Part shown: in pieces, positions 15,892 to 23,977 of the stretch
Layout: each line of letters starts with the position of its first letter
Numbering within the stretch: position 1 is the first letter of the stretch
Origin: Microcaldota archaeon
GTDB lineage: Archaea > Micrarchaeota > Micrarchaeia > Micrarchaeales > CABMGC01
Direction: 5' to 3'
DNA length: 64,000 nucleotides
NCBI GenBank assembly: GCA_021818925.1
Contig: JAKASU010000001.1
Location: forward strand, 194,036 to 258,035
Position numbers and translations under genes: made by a program
The notes under the pieces: generated by a model
Told to the model about the DNA's origin: nothing
Seen by the model: only the letters and a program-made list of their open reading frames with translations
The model's database searches: none

Positions 15892-17577
15892 ATGCCTGTA
15901 ACGGTACACAACAAGAGATACATGCTCAAGCTCCTGGGCTTCAAGATAGACGATGCTGAGCTCGTGAAGAACATAGAGAGCATGGGCCCGAACGTGAAGA
16001 GGATAGACGCGGGCGAGATCGAGGTCGAATACCCGGCCAACAGGCCAGACCTGATAAGCACGCTGGGGCTCTCGCGCGCGGTAAGGTACTACATGAGGAA
16101 GAGCAGGGACTTCAAGTACGAGGTTGGCAAAGAGGGAGACGTCGCAATAAGCGTTGGCGCGCACGTCTCGGAGATAAGGCCTTACATCGCGGCGCTGGTC
16201 GTCGAGAACATGCGGCTCGGCGAGGACGATCTTCTTGACATCATAAACTTCACAGAGAAGCTGAGCAGCACCTACGGGAGGCAGAGGAGCAGAATCGCCC
16301 TTGGCCTGCACGACATGAAGGACACGAAGGGGCCGTTCATGTACGACGCTTACGAGGACGAGGAGTTCGTGCCGCTGGGCTCAAAGAGCAAGATGAAGTA
16401 CAGCGACGTGATAAACAGCGACAGGAGAGGCAGGAAGTACGTAAAGCTGAGCAAGACAGGAGCCAGGTACGTCGCGCTGAAGGATTCCAGGGGCACGATG
16501 TCACTGATACCGATAATCAATTCCGAAAGGACGAAGGTTTCGGTGGGAACGAATCGCATGCTCGTCGATATCACCGGGGTAACTCGCGAGATAATAGAAC
16601 GCGTTGCTGACATGCTTGCCGCGGATTTCATAGACAGGGGCTTTGAGGTGAGCAGGGTGGTGGTAAGGTACAGGGAAAGCAGCCGAAGCCTGCCGAAGAT
16701 GGAGAGCCACGAGTTCAACATACCGCTGAAGCAGCTTGACGATGAGATAGGAGTCAGGATAGGCTTCAACAACGCCATTGTGCTGGCGAACAAGATGGGC
16801 CACGCGGCGGCGCTCGTGGGCAGCAAGATCAGGGTCACAGCCCCGACATACAGGCTCGACGTGATAAACGAGCAGGATATCATAGAAGACATTGCGGTGA
16901 GCTACGGCTACGACTACATACAGCCGGTGCCTATCCTCTCATCGGAAATGGGCGCGCTGGAGGACAGGACGAAGACGAACAACTTCGCAAGGGACGTGAT
17001 GATTGGAATGGGCTACGGAGAGACCATGAACTCTTACCTGACCAACGAGGAGGTCAACTTCAACAAGATGCGCCGGGAGAGGGATAGCGAGTACGTGAAC
17101 ATAACCAATCCGAGATCCGGGTTAACGACCATGCTCCGCACGTGGATCATGCCGTCCCTGCTCAAGCAGCTCGGCCAATCGATGCACGACAGCTTCCCGC
17201 TCAGGATCTTCGAGCTGGACATGGTTTTCGGAGTGAAGAAGAACGTGCCTGAGGAGAAGTACCACCTTGCTGCGGTTTCGTGCCACTCGCAGGCGAACTT
17301 CAACGAGGCGAAGGCGTCGCTCGAGGGTCTCGTGCGCAGCCTCGGCGCGAAATGCGAGATCAGGGAAGACGACAACATGAGCATGATACCGGGCAGATGC
17401 GCAACTGTCGAAGTGGGCAAAAAGAATATAGGCTTTATGGGTGAGATACACCCCGAAGTGCTGGCCAGTTTCGGAATCGAGGAACCAGTTGTGGGCTTCG
17501 AGATAGACCTGAATGAATGGATTGGGAATAACGCCAGAAGTGGTGACGAAAAAGGTAGTCGCACTTCCAAGCGATGA
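15892..17577 (+). CDS. pheT: Phenylalanyl-tRNA synthetase beta chain
   Basis: 561 aa, the length of archaeal beta chains, which lack the bacterial N-terminal tRNA-binding and C-terminal anticodon-binding additions. Recognisable are the B1-like N-terminus with EVEYPANRPDLISTLGLSRA, the B3/B4 editing region and the B5/B6-B7 parts. It forms the alpha2-beta2 PheRS with pheS. The stop is 64 bp inside the next gene if that gene starts at its first ATG. Confidence 0.95.
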   Translation: MPVTVHNKRYMLKLLGFKIDDAELVKNIESMGPNVKRIDAGEIEVEYPANRPDLISTLGLSRAVRYYMRKSRDFKYEVGKEGDVAISVGAHVSEIRPYIAALVVENMRLGEDDLLDIINFTEKLSSTYGRQRSRIALGLHDMKDTKGPFMYDAYEDEEFVPLGSKSKMKYSDVINSDRRGRKYVKLSKTGARYVALKDSRGTMSLIPIINSERTKVSVGTNRMLVDITGVTREIIERVADMLAADFIDRGFEVSRVVVRYRESSRSLPKMESHEFNIPLKQLDDEIGVRIGFNNAIVLANKMGHAAALVGSKIRVTAPTYRLDVINEQDIIEDIAVSYGYDYIQPVPILSSEMGALEDRTKTNNFARDVMIGMGYGETMNSYLTNEEVNFNKMRRERDSEYVNITNPRSGLTTMLRTWIMPSLLKQLGQSMHDSFPLRIFELDMVFGVKKNVPEEKYHLAAVSCHSQANFNEAKASLEGLVRSLGAKCEIREDDNMSMIPGRCATVEVGKKNIGFMGEIHPEVLASFGIEEPVVGFEIDLNEWIGNNARSGDEKGSRTSKR

Positions 17578-18091
17578 TTTCCAGAGCAGGATAGAGTACA
17601 AGATAGTTGACGCCTCGGGCAGCCTGCGCTCCTCTTTCAGAATAGACAGCAGCGCAGGCGAGAGACGCGCGATGAGCTCTGACACCGGAGCCGTGCCGGT
17701 GGAGTGGGATGTCTTTGATACAGGTGGCGGTGAGGGGATGGACTCCGGCAGGCACTATGACATCGCGCGGTTGGGCTACTCGACTGACATATATGTCAGG
17801 AACAAGGTATGGAACGTCAGCTGCAGAAGAAGCGGCGATGGGGTGGAAAACCTGCTCGTATCGGTAAGGACGCTTGACGTACGGATGCTGGACGATGAGG
17901 GCTTCGGGCTGAGCAGGGCGCAGGCCGACGAGCTCCTTTTTCTCAATGAGAAGGATGTTGAAAGACTGAGGCCGAGAAGCGAGGGCTATGTCTTGATGAA
18001 GAGGTTTGGAATAGACAGACCTGTCGGAGGAAACAGCTTTGAGCTCATCGGAGAGCTTGACGACATGGCTAGGCGGCTGCTGAGGGAGTAG
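17513..18091 (+). CDS. Conserved-looking protein of unknown function downstream of pheT
   Basis: Up to 192 aa from ATG 17513, which would overlap pheT by 65 bp; GTG codons at 17540 and 17543 are shorter, perhaps better starts. The protein is soluble, acidic and mixed alpha/beta (VEWDVFDTGGGEG, LLVSVRTLDVRMLDDEGFGL), with a helical C-terminus. No family is recognised. It ends 23 bp inside the convergent RFC gene. Confidence 0.55.
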   Translation: MNGLGITPEVVTKKVVALPSDDFQSRIEYKIVDASGSLRSSFRIDSSAGERRAMSSDTGAVPVEWDVFDTGGGEGMDSGRHYDIARLGYSTDIYVRNKVWNVSCRRSGDGVENLLVSVRTLDVRMLDDEGFGLSRAQADELLFLNEKDVERLRPRSEGYVLMKRFGIDRPVGGNSFELIGELDDMARRLLRE

Positions 18092-19292
18092 TCAGGTACT
18101 CGACCTCGCCCTTCTCGAGCTTGAAGTCGTTTTCAAGGGAGCCTGCCACGGCCTCCCTCCTCTCTTTTCCCATTTTTGATATCAGTATCTTGAAGAGAGG
18201 AAGGTAAGAGGCGATTATCTCGTGCCTGTTGGTATGTAGGTATGGCGAAAGTTTCATGGCCACCTTGCTTTGCATGCCTCGCGCCTCCTTGGTTGAGCTA
18301 AGGTACTTCACCTTGGACGGGAACGCGTATGGGCTCACGTACTTCATGTTGCCCCCGCTCGAGATTGACACGCCGGCTATGCCGCTGTTTGAGTACTTGA
18401 TGTAGCCGTAGTATCGCACCCGCTCCGCCATCTCGAAGAACCTGCTCGCGAACGCGAGGTGCTCGTATGCGAGGTCTATCGACTGCTTTACCCAGTATCT
18501 GTTAGGTATGTTCTCATCAACCCAGTTTATCAGCATGTCGATGTCTATGTCGCTCGTTTCCACAGCGGTTTTGGCGGAGGAGAAGCTGTTTGTCATGAAG
18601 ATGCGGTCGAGAACGCGGAATATCTCTAGCTTCCTGTTCCTCACAACGAGGTTCTCGATTATGTCGTTGCCCCCGATGAGAACCATCTGCAGGTCGTTGA
18701 GCGCCGCGCGCACGTCACCGTCGCTTCTGTAGGCCACCTCTCTGAGCGCGCCCTCCTCGATCGTACGGCCTTCCGCTTTAGCTATGATGCGCATGTAGTC
18801 CATAAGCTCTTTCGACGCAACCTTCTTCAGCTCAACCCTTTCGACATGGTTCCTGAGGAAACTTATCCGCTGGTCCCAGAAATCGCTTGCGGTGAAGGCG
18901 ATCGGCTGCCTCGACTCCCTCAGCATCCGCAAGATGACGCTCTCCGCGCCCTTGTCGAACCTTGATGATAGCTCGTCTATCTCGTCGAACAGTATCAGTG
19001 TTGTCTTTGCGAAGAGTCCGCGGGTCCTGGCTGCGGGAAGCAACCTCTTCCCGAGCGTTTCGGCGTCGCGGTAGTCGCTTGATGTGAGCTCGAGCATCTC
19101 GAAGCCATTCTCCTCAGCCATGGCCCTCAGCGACGCCGTCTTCCCGGTGCCGCTGGGTCCGTAGACCAGCACTGGCTTCGGCTTCTTGCCAGCCGCTATG
19201 TCGGCGCCGAACCTCCTGATTCTGTCAACGCTCAGCCTGTTCCCGATGATCTCCTTCAGGGAGTGCGGCGTGTATTTTTCATAGAGAAGCAT
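18069..19292 (-). CDS. rfcL: Replication factor C large subunit
   Basis: 407 aa AAA+ clamp loader. Walker A GPSGTGKT is at residues 45-52, Walker B is LILFDEIDELSS, and the sensor and RAALNDLQ regions match archaeal RfcL. It opens PCNA and loads it on primed DNA together with RFC small subunits. A regular archaeal RfcL often ends in a PIP box after a charged tail; here the C-terminus is shorter (ends EYLTTPSAAA) and I see no clear PIP box. Confidence 0.93.
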   Translation of the reverse strand: MLLYEKYTPHSLKEIIGNRLSVDRIRRFGADIAAGKKPKPVLVYGPSGTGKTASLRAMAEENGFEMLELTSSDYRDAETLGKRLLPAARTRGLFAKTTLILFDEIDELSSRFDKGAESVILRMLRESRQPIAFTASDFWDQRISFLRNHVERVELKKVASKELMDYMRIIAKAEGRTIEEGALREVAYRSDGDVRAALNDLQMVLIGGNDIIENLVVRNRKLEIFRVLDRIFMTNSFSSAKTAVETSDIDIDMLINWVDENIPNRYWVKQSIDLAYEHLAFASRFFEMAERVRYYGYIKYSNSGIAGVSISSGGNMKYVSPYAFPSKVKYLSSTKEARGMQSKVAMKLSPYLHTNRHEIIASYLPLFKILISKMGKERREAVAGSLENDFKLEKGEVEYLTTPSAAA

Positions 19293-19345
19293 GCGAGCAC
19301 TGAGAAATGATAAGAATATAATGACAAAAGAGTCTATAAAAGCGT

Positions 19346-19420
19346 GCTCCGGTCGTCTAGTCCGGTCAAGGACGCAGGCCTCTCAAGTCTGCAACCCGGG
19401 TTCAAATCCCGGCCGGAGCA
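19346..19420 (+). tRNA. tRNA-Glu (CTC)
   Basis: Acceptor GCTCCGG/CCGGAGC, anticodon stem CAGGC/GTCTG with loop CTCTCAA (anticodon CTC), T arm CCGGG-TTCAAAT-CCCGG, discriminator A, no encoded CCA. A TATA-like box AATATAAT is centred 27-28 nt before the mature 5' end. A toxin-antitoxin cassette starts right after it and a damaged copy of its 3' part follows the cassette. Confidence 0.95.
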
Positions 19421-19425
19421 AAACT

Positions 19426-19453
19426 TATATACCTATAGGCCTATAGGTATATA
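19426..19453. promoter_or_regulatory. 28-bp perfect palindrome: VapBC operator/promoter
   Basis: Two uninterrupted 14-bp arms (TATATACCTATAGG and its exact reverse complement) end 6 bp before the antitoxin ATG. The outer parts are TATA-like, so operator and core promoter coincide. VapB antitoxins usually repress their own operon by binding such palindromes. It starts 5 bp after the tRNA-Glu discriminator base. Confidence 0.75.
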
Positions 19454-19459
19454 GATTCG

Positions 19460-19660
19460 ATGGAGGAAACGACTACAATACAGTTGAGTAGAAAGGTGCG
19501 CGCTCTCCTAGACAACGTGAAGAAGGAGATAGGAGCCAAGAGCTACGCCGCGACGATTATGTGGATTGCAAAAAAGGCGAAGGTACTGGAGGTAAGCGAA
19601 GCTGGTTCTCTGCCAAAGCTGCGCACTTTCAAGAGGGAGAAACATGACCGTTTTGATTGA
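19460..19660 (+). CDS. VapB-like antitoxin
   Basis: 66 aa. The first half (TTIQLSRKVRALLDNVKKEI, then SYAATIMWIAKKAK) is a ribbon-helix-helix pattern: a short strand followed by two helices. The C-terminal tail is basic and flexible, as in antitoxins that wrap around a PIN toxin. The gene overlaps the PIN-toxin gene by 17 bp in a different frame. DNA binding to the palindrome just upstream is inferred. Confidence 0.78.
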   Translation: MEETTTIQLSRKVRALLDNVKKEIGAKSYAATIMWIAKKAKVLEVSEAGSLPKLRTFKREKHDRFD

Positions 19661-20018
19661 CAGCTGGGCCTGGATTGAGTACTGGAAAGGAGGGAAATCG
19701 TCAAAGGCGGCTGCAGAGTATATAGATGGGGAAGAGGAAGCGTACGTTTCGGCCATAAACCTGCTGGAAACTTATGCGTGGGTCGCCAGATACTACGGGG
19801 AGGGAGTCGCAAAAAGCAAGTTGGAGACCGTGGAGAGGCGGTGCTTCACCATACCCGTAGATAAGATCACTTCGATAGAGGCGGCAAAGCTAAAGCTGAA
19901 ACACAAGCTAGGCATCGCAGACAGTGTGGTGCTTGCTACGGCAAGGAGCCTCAGCGCAAAGATTGTCACTGGAGACACAGACTTCAGGAAGATGGACGAT
20001 GTTATTTTTATTGGTTAG
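19644..20018 (+). CDS. VapC-like PIN-domain ribonuclease toxin
   Basis: 124 aa PIN domain: N-terminal LIDSWAWIEYW with the first acidic residue, NLLETYAW with the second, GIADSVVLATARS with the third and TGDTDFRKMDDV with the fourth. VapC toxins cut tRNA or rRNA and are held inactive by VapB. The cassette sits between tRNA-Glu and a tRNA-Glu 3' remnant. Confidence 0.88.
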   Translation: MTVLIDSWAWIEYWKGGKSSKAAAEYIDGEEEAYVSAINLLETYAWVARYYGEGVAKSKLETVERRCFTIPVDKITSIEAAKLKLKHKLGIADSVVLATARSLSAKIVTGDTDFRKMDDVIFIG

Positions 20019-20027
20019 AGTTTATCC

Positions 20028-20061
20028 GAACTGCAACCTGGCTCAAATCCCGGCCGAAGCA
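20028..20061 (+). repeat. Degenerate copy of the tRNA-Glu 3' end (candidate att site)
   Basis: The sequence from CTGCAAC through TCAAATCCCGGCCGAAGCA matches the anticodon-stem-to-discriminator end of tRNA-Glu (19387-19420), with one deleted base and a few substitutions. With the intact gene it brackets the VapBC cassette in direct orientation, the arrangement left by integration into a tRNA gene 3' end. No integrase gene lies between them. Confidence 0.7.
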
Positions 20062-20075
20062 CACCGATCATGCAC

Positions 20076-20648
20076 TCATGGGAGATGAAGCAGTATCAGG
20101 CTGCCTGCTATGACCATCATAATGAGCCCCACGGCAATCTTGATGAAGCGCTCCTCCATCCTCTCGATCAGCGGCTTGAGGAACCTCACCGCCGCAAGCG
20201 GTATGGACCATCCGATCAGCAGGCCGAGTACACTAGGCGCAAGCTCGCCTGTCACGGCACCGAGCGAGACCACGACAGTGAGTATCTCAATGCCCTCGAG
20301 CACCACGCCGGAGTAGATGCCGAGCATGCCGGCGCTTATCCTGCTCTCCTCTTCGTGCTCCTCGCCGGCGTTGGTGGATCCCTTGAAAAGGAAGTAGGCG
20401 CCGATCAGGAAGATGACAGCACCTGCGGCAAGCCCCAGGAGCATCTGCGGCAGCACTGTGAAGAAGTAGTAGATCGCCGCGCCTACAGGAATCATTGTGA
20501 CCAAACCGGCCAGGGTTATTGTCCATGCCCTGCGCCACTTGTACTTCGTTGATGCGGCTACGGTGAGCATCGCTATCTCGCTGCCGCTGATCAGCCCGAA
20601 TCCTATTCCCGCAAAAAAAGGGAGTATCTCGTAAAAACCGGTGCTCAT
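20076..20648 (-). CDS. Multi-helix membrane protein, possible transporter
   Basis: 190 aa from the ATG at 20648; an upstream ATG would add an Arg-rich stretch overlapping the antiporter gene and is unlikely. Six or so helices can be placed, arranged as two similar halves around a charged loop (STNAGEEHEEES). Glu residues occur inside helices (GSEIAM, LEGIEILTV), a pattern seen in GDT1/TMEM165-like and related cation transporters. I cannot name a family with certainty. It lies 4 bp after the antiporter gene. Confidence 0.6.
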   Translation of the reverse strand: MSTGFYEILPFFAGIGFGLISGSEIAMLTVAASTKYKWRRAWTITLAGLVTMIPVGAAIYYFFTVLPQMLLGLAAGAVIFLIGAYFLFKGSTNAGEEHEEESRISAGMLGIYSGVVLEGIEILTVVVSLGAVTGELAPSVLGLLIGWSIPLAAVRFLKPLIERMEERFIKIAVGLIMMVIAGSLILLHLP

Positions 20649-20652
20649 GCTT

Positions 20653-21966
20653 TCACGCCTGCGTTGTCGACGCCGCTGCCTGCTTCTTCTCATCCTTGGC
20701 CTTCTTCGCTATCGCCTTTTGCTCCTTGGACACCCTCCTGTCCTCGTCCTTGTTCACCCTGCTCGCTGACTTATTGGATCTCATGGTGGAGTAGGAGGCC
20801 AGGGACGTCACTATGTTGGTTATCAAAATGACAAACACGACTATGTTTATGAAGCTATTGGCGAGAGGCAGGCCGCTTGTGAGTGCCACTATCGCCAGTA
20901 TTGCGGGCGTGGTGCCTTGGGCGCACATCAGCGTGATCAGCCTCCTGTTATTGTGCATCTCCGATCCGCGCGTGGAGATGTTTACCGCCATGTACCTGAC
21001 TGACAGGAGTATCACCACGAAAATCAGGCCGGCGATGAGGTTCATGACTATGGCCGAGGGCTGCACCACGAACGTGAGCCCCAGGAAGACGAAGAAGAAG
21101 GTCTCGAACAGGAAAGAGATCTCGTCCTGGAAACCGCGCAGCTGGTTCTCAAGCTCTGAGATTTTCAGCTCCTTTCTTATCCAAGCCCCTACGCTCTTGT
21201 AGTTGCCCAGCATTACTCCGAAGACCAGCACGGCCATCAGGCCGCTGCCGCCGATTACCGATGCGATGACATAAGTGGTAAGCAGGAGCGCGAGGGTGAA
21301 GACGTATGTGTAGCGGTATTCCTTGAGATTGTCCAAGATGAAGAGCCATGCGATGGAGAGCGCGAAGCCTGCAACGACGCCCACGGATAGGTTCGCCGCC
21401 AGCGATGAAACCGCAGCGCTGAACGATGACGAGCCTGTCTGGTAGATGCTCAGGAAGACGTAGAACAGCACAACAAGGAAGATGGAATTCATCACAGATT
21501 CGAGGCTGAGGAAGGTGATTGTCTTGTTGTCGTCGGTAAGCAGCTTCGAGACGCGCATCATCACAGGCGCGGTTGTTTCCCCGCCTATGATCGAGCCGAA
21601 GATGAGCGCCTCTATGATGTCCCAGCCGAACACAGCGTGCGCCACCGCCGCTATCACAACCATGCTGACCAGCACGTAAATGACCACCTGGACCAGAGTC
21701 CTGCTGCTGCTGCTTATCACGTCCCTTATGCCCATCTGCATGCCGTTGTAGAAGAGGACCATCATAAGAGTAAACGTGGCGAAGATGCTCAGGACCGGTA
21801 TGAAAGCGCTTGTTGAAACGAGCTTTAGCAAAGGGCCTATCAGGATGCCGATGACGATGAGGAACAGGAAGTGGGGTATTCCGGTCTTCCTGAAGAAGAT
21901 CTCGGCTCCGAATCCGAATAGGATTATGCCAGCAATGAGCAGAAACGCCAACGTAATGTCTATCAT
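20653..21966 (-). CDS. Monovalent cation/proton antiporter (CPA family)
   Basis: 437 aa with about 11-12 membrane helices and a Lys/Glu/Ala-rich cytoplasmic tail (about 390-437). The core has KTGIPHFLFLIVIGILIGP near the N-terminus and the extended, polar-residue motif FGSIIGGETTAPVMM in the middle, in place of the usual aspartate-rich ion-binding motif. CPA proteins exchange Na+ or K+ for H+ across the cell membrane. The Glu-Thr-Thr variant may point to electroneutral (CPA1-like) exchange; this is inference. Confidence 0.85.
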   Translation of the reverse strand: MIDITLAFLLIAGIILFGFGAEIFFRKTGIPHFLFLIVIGILIGPLLKLVSTSAFIPVLSIFATFTLMMVLFYNGMQMGIRDVISSSSRTLVQVVIYVLVSMVVIAAVAHAVFGWDIIEALIFGSIIGGETTAPVMMRVSKLLTDDNKTITFLSLESVMNSIFLVVLFYVFLSIYQTGSSSFSAAVSSLAANLSVGVVAGFALSIAWLFILDNLKEYRYTYVFTLALLLTTYVIASVIGGSGLMAVLVFGVMLGNYKSVGAWIRKELKISELENQLRGFQDEISFLFETFFFVFLGLTFVVQPSAIVMNLIAGLIFVVILLSVRYMAVNISTRGSEMHNNRRLITLMCAQGTTPAILAIVALTSGLPLANSFINIVVFVILITNIVTSLASYSTMRSNKSASRVNKDEDRRVSKEQKAIAKKAKDEKKQAAASTTQA

Positions 21967-22048
21967 TCTATTTTACACCCACGCAGCACAAGCACGAATC
22001 ATGTTCAACATCTCCCGTTAACGCTTTTAAGCGTTGCTGAACGCGGAC

Positions 22049-23119
22049 CTAGACGTTGCCTGGCGTGTAAATGCCGTCGCTGCCGTTGACGAAGACCACA
22101 TAGGACGCGCCTACGAATCCTGCTCCAGAGCTGTCGTTTAGCCATACGTTCACGGTGTACTCCCCCGGGCCGTTCTTGCCTATCGTGTTGCGCATGTTGA
22201 ACGCGACGTTGAATCCGTTGCCGTTGACGCTGTACCGGTCCGCCACTATGGTCTGGATGTTGGAATAGTAGTAGAGCGGGCTGCTCACCACGCCAGCAAC
22301 AGGGGTCCCTGATGAATAAGAGGAGGTGTTGTCTAGCTGCGCCCTGGTCATGTTCTGCACAGGCGGGTCGTAGCTTATCTGTATGGATGAGAACCTGGCG
22401 CCGTAGAGGAGCCGGCCAGCGGCGTAGAACTCGTCGCTTGAAGGCTCTATTCCGAAGTTAGTCCAGTTTATGTAGTCGTTGATGAAGTCCTCCGTGAAAT
22501 ACACACTGCTCGAGTTGTACGCTATGCCTATGCTCACCTGGTTGTGCTGCGGCGTGAGTATGTTATCCCTGTGGCCGTTGTGGCAGCACACGGAGTCATT
22601 GTACATCATCTCGTACTCCATCTGCTGCAGCGCCTGCTTGACGTTTATGTTGCCTGTGCAGCCAAGGATTCCGCAGGTCTCGCTCTCCCTATAGGCGATG
22701 TTCTCACTCACAGCACCGGTGCCCCCCAAGAGGGTATAGCGCATATAGGGCTTCATCCCATGTGGGTCCCAGTGGCTGAAGTAGTCGTTGACCAGCATGC
22801 TGTCCGAGTGCTGCTGGGCGGAAGGCTCGCTGGAGAGCGTCACGTTTGCCAACCCGAACTTCTGCCTGTCTGCATTAATCAGACCGAGCGCATAGGCATC
22901 TAGCTGGGCATTTGTCTGCGACGCGTTCGCCTGCGCAGCCGTCGTTGTTATCAGGGTGCTGTTCGACTCGACTACTGTTGAAGTGAGGTTCGGGAAAGAG
23001 GTGAGAGGATTGCCCTGGTTCAGCACAATGCGCGTGTAGGATACGTACGCAAGGCCGGCCAAGAGCAGCACTATTGCGAGCGTGATTATGTTTGTCACAA
23101 TCCTCGTTGCGCCGCCCAT
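22049..23119 (-). CDS. Secreted CAP/SCP-domain protein, membrane anchored
   Basis: 356 aa. A single N-terminal membrane helix (ITLAIVLLLAGLAYVSY) is followed by a Ser/Thr/Asn-rich linker and a CAP domain: ALGLINADRQKFGL, the first His in SHWDPHG, ENIAYRES, and GHRDNILTPQHNQVSIGIAY. A C-terminal beta-rich domain (about 230-356) follows. CAP proteins act outside the cell, but a function for archaeal ones is not established. The cysteines at CGILGC and CCHNGH may form disulfides. Confidence 0.88.
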   Translation of the reverse strand: MGGATRIVTNIITLAIVLLLAGLAYVSYTRIVLNQGNPLTSFPNLTSTVVESNSTLITTTAAQANASQTNAQLDAYALGLINADRQKFGLANVTLSSEPSAQQHSDSMLVNDYFSHWDPHGMKPYMRYTLLGGTGAVSENIAYRESETCGILGCTGNINVKQALQQMEYEMMYNDSVCCHNGHRDNILTPQHNQVSIGIAYNSSSVYFTEDFINDYINWTNFGIEPSSDEFYAAGRLLYGARFSSIQISYDPPVQNMTRAQLDNTSSYSSGTPVAGVVSSPLYYYSNIQTIVADRYSVNGNGFNVAFNMRNTIGKNGPGEYTVNVWLNDSSGAGFVGASYVVFVNGSDGIYTPGNV

Positions 23120-23179
23120 GCTCTTGTTTCACACAAATAACCTATAAGAAGTTATTGAGACTGCAAGTGAAAGCAAGAC

Positions 23180-23414
23180 AGTGGTGTGCCGTAGCCCCTC
23201 TTCTGTTTTAGGTGGCATTCGACTAAGCGGCGATTGCCTTGCGCGTTCACCGCATGCCCATCGGCCGTTTCAAGCGCACATGCACGCTCGTCGTGTCATC
23301 GCTTGTGTACACTTGCGCTGCGTTTCTTTTCCGATTCGGGCCTTAAGCCCGCTGCATGCATCGCGCGGAGGGAGCTTCCTCGGTCGTAAGACCGTAAGCC
23401 ACCCGCACACCACT
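23180..23414 (-). ncRNA. rnpB: RNase P RNA, short form apparently lacking the specificity domain
   Basis: On the minus strand a 235-nt RNA is closed by a perfect 10-bp P1 helix (AGTGGTGTGC with GCACACCACT). Universal RNase P elements occur in order: CR-I GAGGAAGCTCCC (23366-23381), a CR-II-like AAACGGCCGATGGGC (23256-23270), CR-IV-like GCGCAAGGCAATCG (23231-23244) and CR-V AAACAGAAGAGGGGCTAC (23191-23210). CR-I and CR-V pair as P4 (AGCTCCCTC with GAGGGGCT) leaving one bulged U, a hallmark of P4. Only about 11 nt separate CR-II from CR-IV, so P8-P12 and CR-III are missing. A TTATAAA box is centred 26 nt before the 5' end. Confidence 0.85.
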
Positions 23415-23460
23415 AATGGCTTTTTATTATCTGTGGTTTATAAGGCTATCTGGAGACGCG

Positions 23461-23742
23461 ATGGTCGTATCGATCTTTGGAATTGCCCTATCGGGGATAT
23501 GGCTCCTGATAGCCGCTGCGGTAGCAATATTTGTGGTCTGGAAGCTGGGCAAACTGGTGTTAAAGATAGTGTTTGGGGTGATAGCCAACACGATACTCGG
23601 GTTCATAAGCCTCTTCCTGGCCAACAGCATATTCGGCTTCTCGATACCGTTCAGCTTGCCGGTGATAGTATCCACGGCGTTGTTCGGCCTCGGGGGAGTA
23701 GGCACGATAATAATACTTCAGCTGTTCGGCATCACGGTCTGA
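23461..23742 (+). CDS. BofA-like small membrane protein
   Basis: About 93 aa from ATG 23461; the earlier ATG at 23416 would sit directly on the RNase P RNA 5' end. It has two to three membrane helices and the C-terminal pattern NSIFGFSIPFSLPVIV...LFGLGGVG of the BofA family (PF07441). In Bacillus BofA regulates a site-2-type protease; archaeal members have no known role. A site-2-like protease is encoded at 38336-39403. The stop touches the convergent histone gene. Confidence 0.75.
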   Translation: MVVSIFGIALSGIWLLIAAAVAIFVVWKLGKLVLKIVFGVIANTILGFISLFLANSIFGFSIPFSLPVIVSTALFGLGGVGTIIILQLFGITV

Positions 23743-23937
23743 CTAGCGTGCAAGCTCTACGTCTGACTTCTGCACGGTCTTCCTCTTGGCGTGCTTCGCA
23801 AGCTTGACGGCCTTCTTGGCTATCGAATAGGCATAGGCGTTTAGAGTCTCAGACAGCTCCATTGCGGCGCTGTCGCTTATCCTGTCGCCCCCGACGCTCT
23901 TCAGTATCCTCTTTGCCGTCATCTTAGAAATCGACAT
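23743..23937 (-). CDS. Archaeal histone
   Basis: 64 aa histone fold from ATG 23937 (a TTG two codons upstream is possible). It matches HMf-type histones: KRILKSVGGDRISDSAAMEL for the first helices and AVKLAKHAKRKTVQKSDVEL for the rest. It forms dimers that wrap DNA. The protein ends right after ELAR, with no C-terminal basic tail. A second, more divergent histone-fold gene is at 48399-48680. Confidence 0.92.
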   Translation of the reverse strand: MSISKMTAKRILKSVGGDRISDSAAMELSETLNAYAYSIAKKAVKLAKHAKRKTVQKSDVELAR

Positions 23938-23977
23938 GCACAACTATTAAAATAAGAAAGCTTAAAACGATATTTGA

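Noticed and set aside
19334..19340. TATAAAA directly before tRNA-Glu as its promoter
   Set aside because: It is only about 6-12 nt from the mature end, so transcription would start inside the tRNA; the box at 19315-19322 has the right distance.
23181..23807. 208-aa plus-strand frame over the RNase P RNA
   Set aside because: It spans the structured RNA and the BofA-like gene in another frame and has no recognisable protein features.
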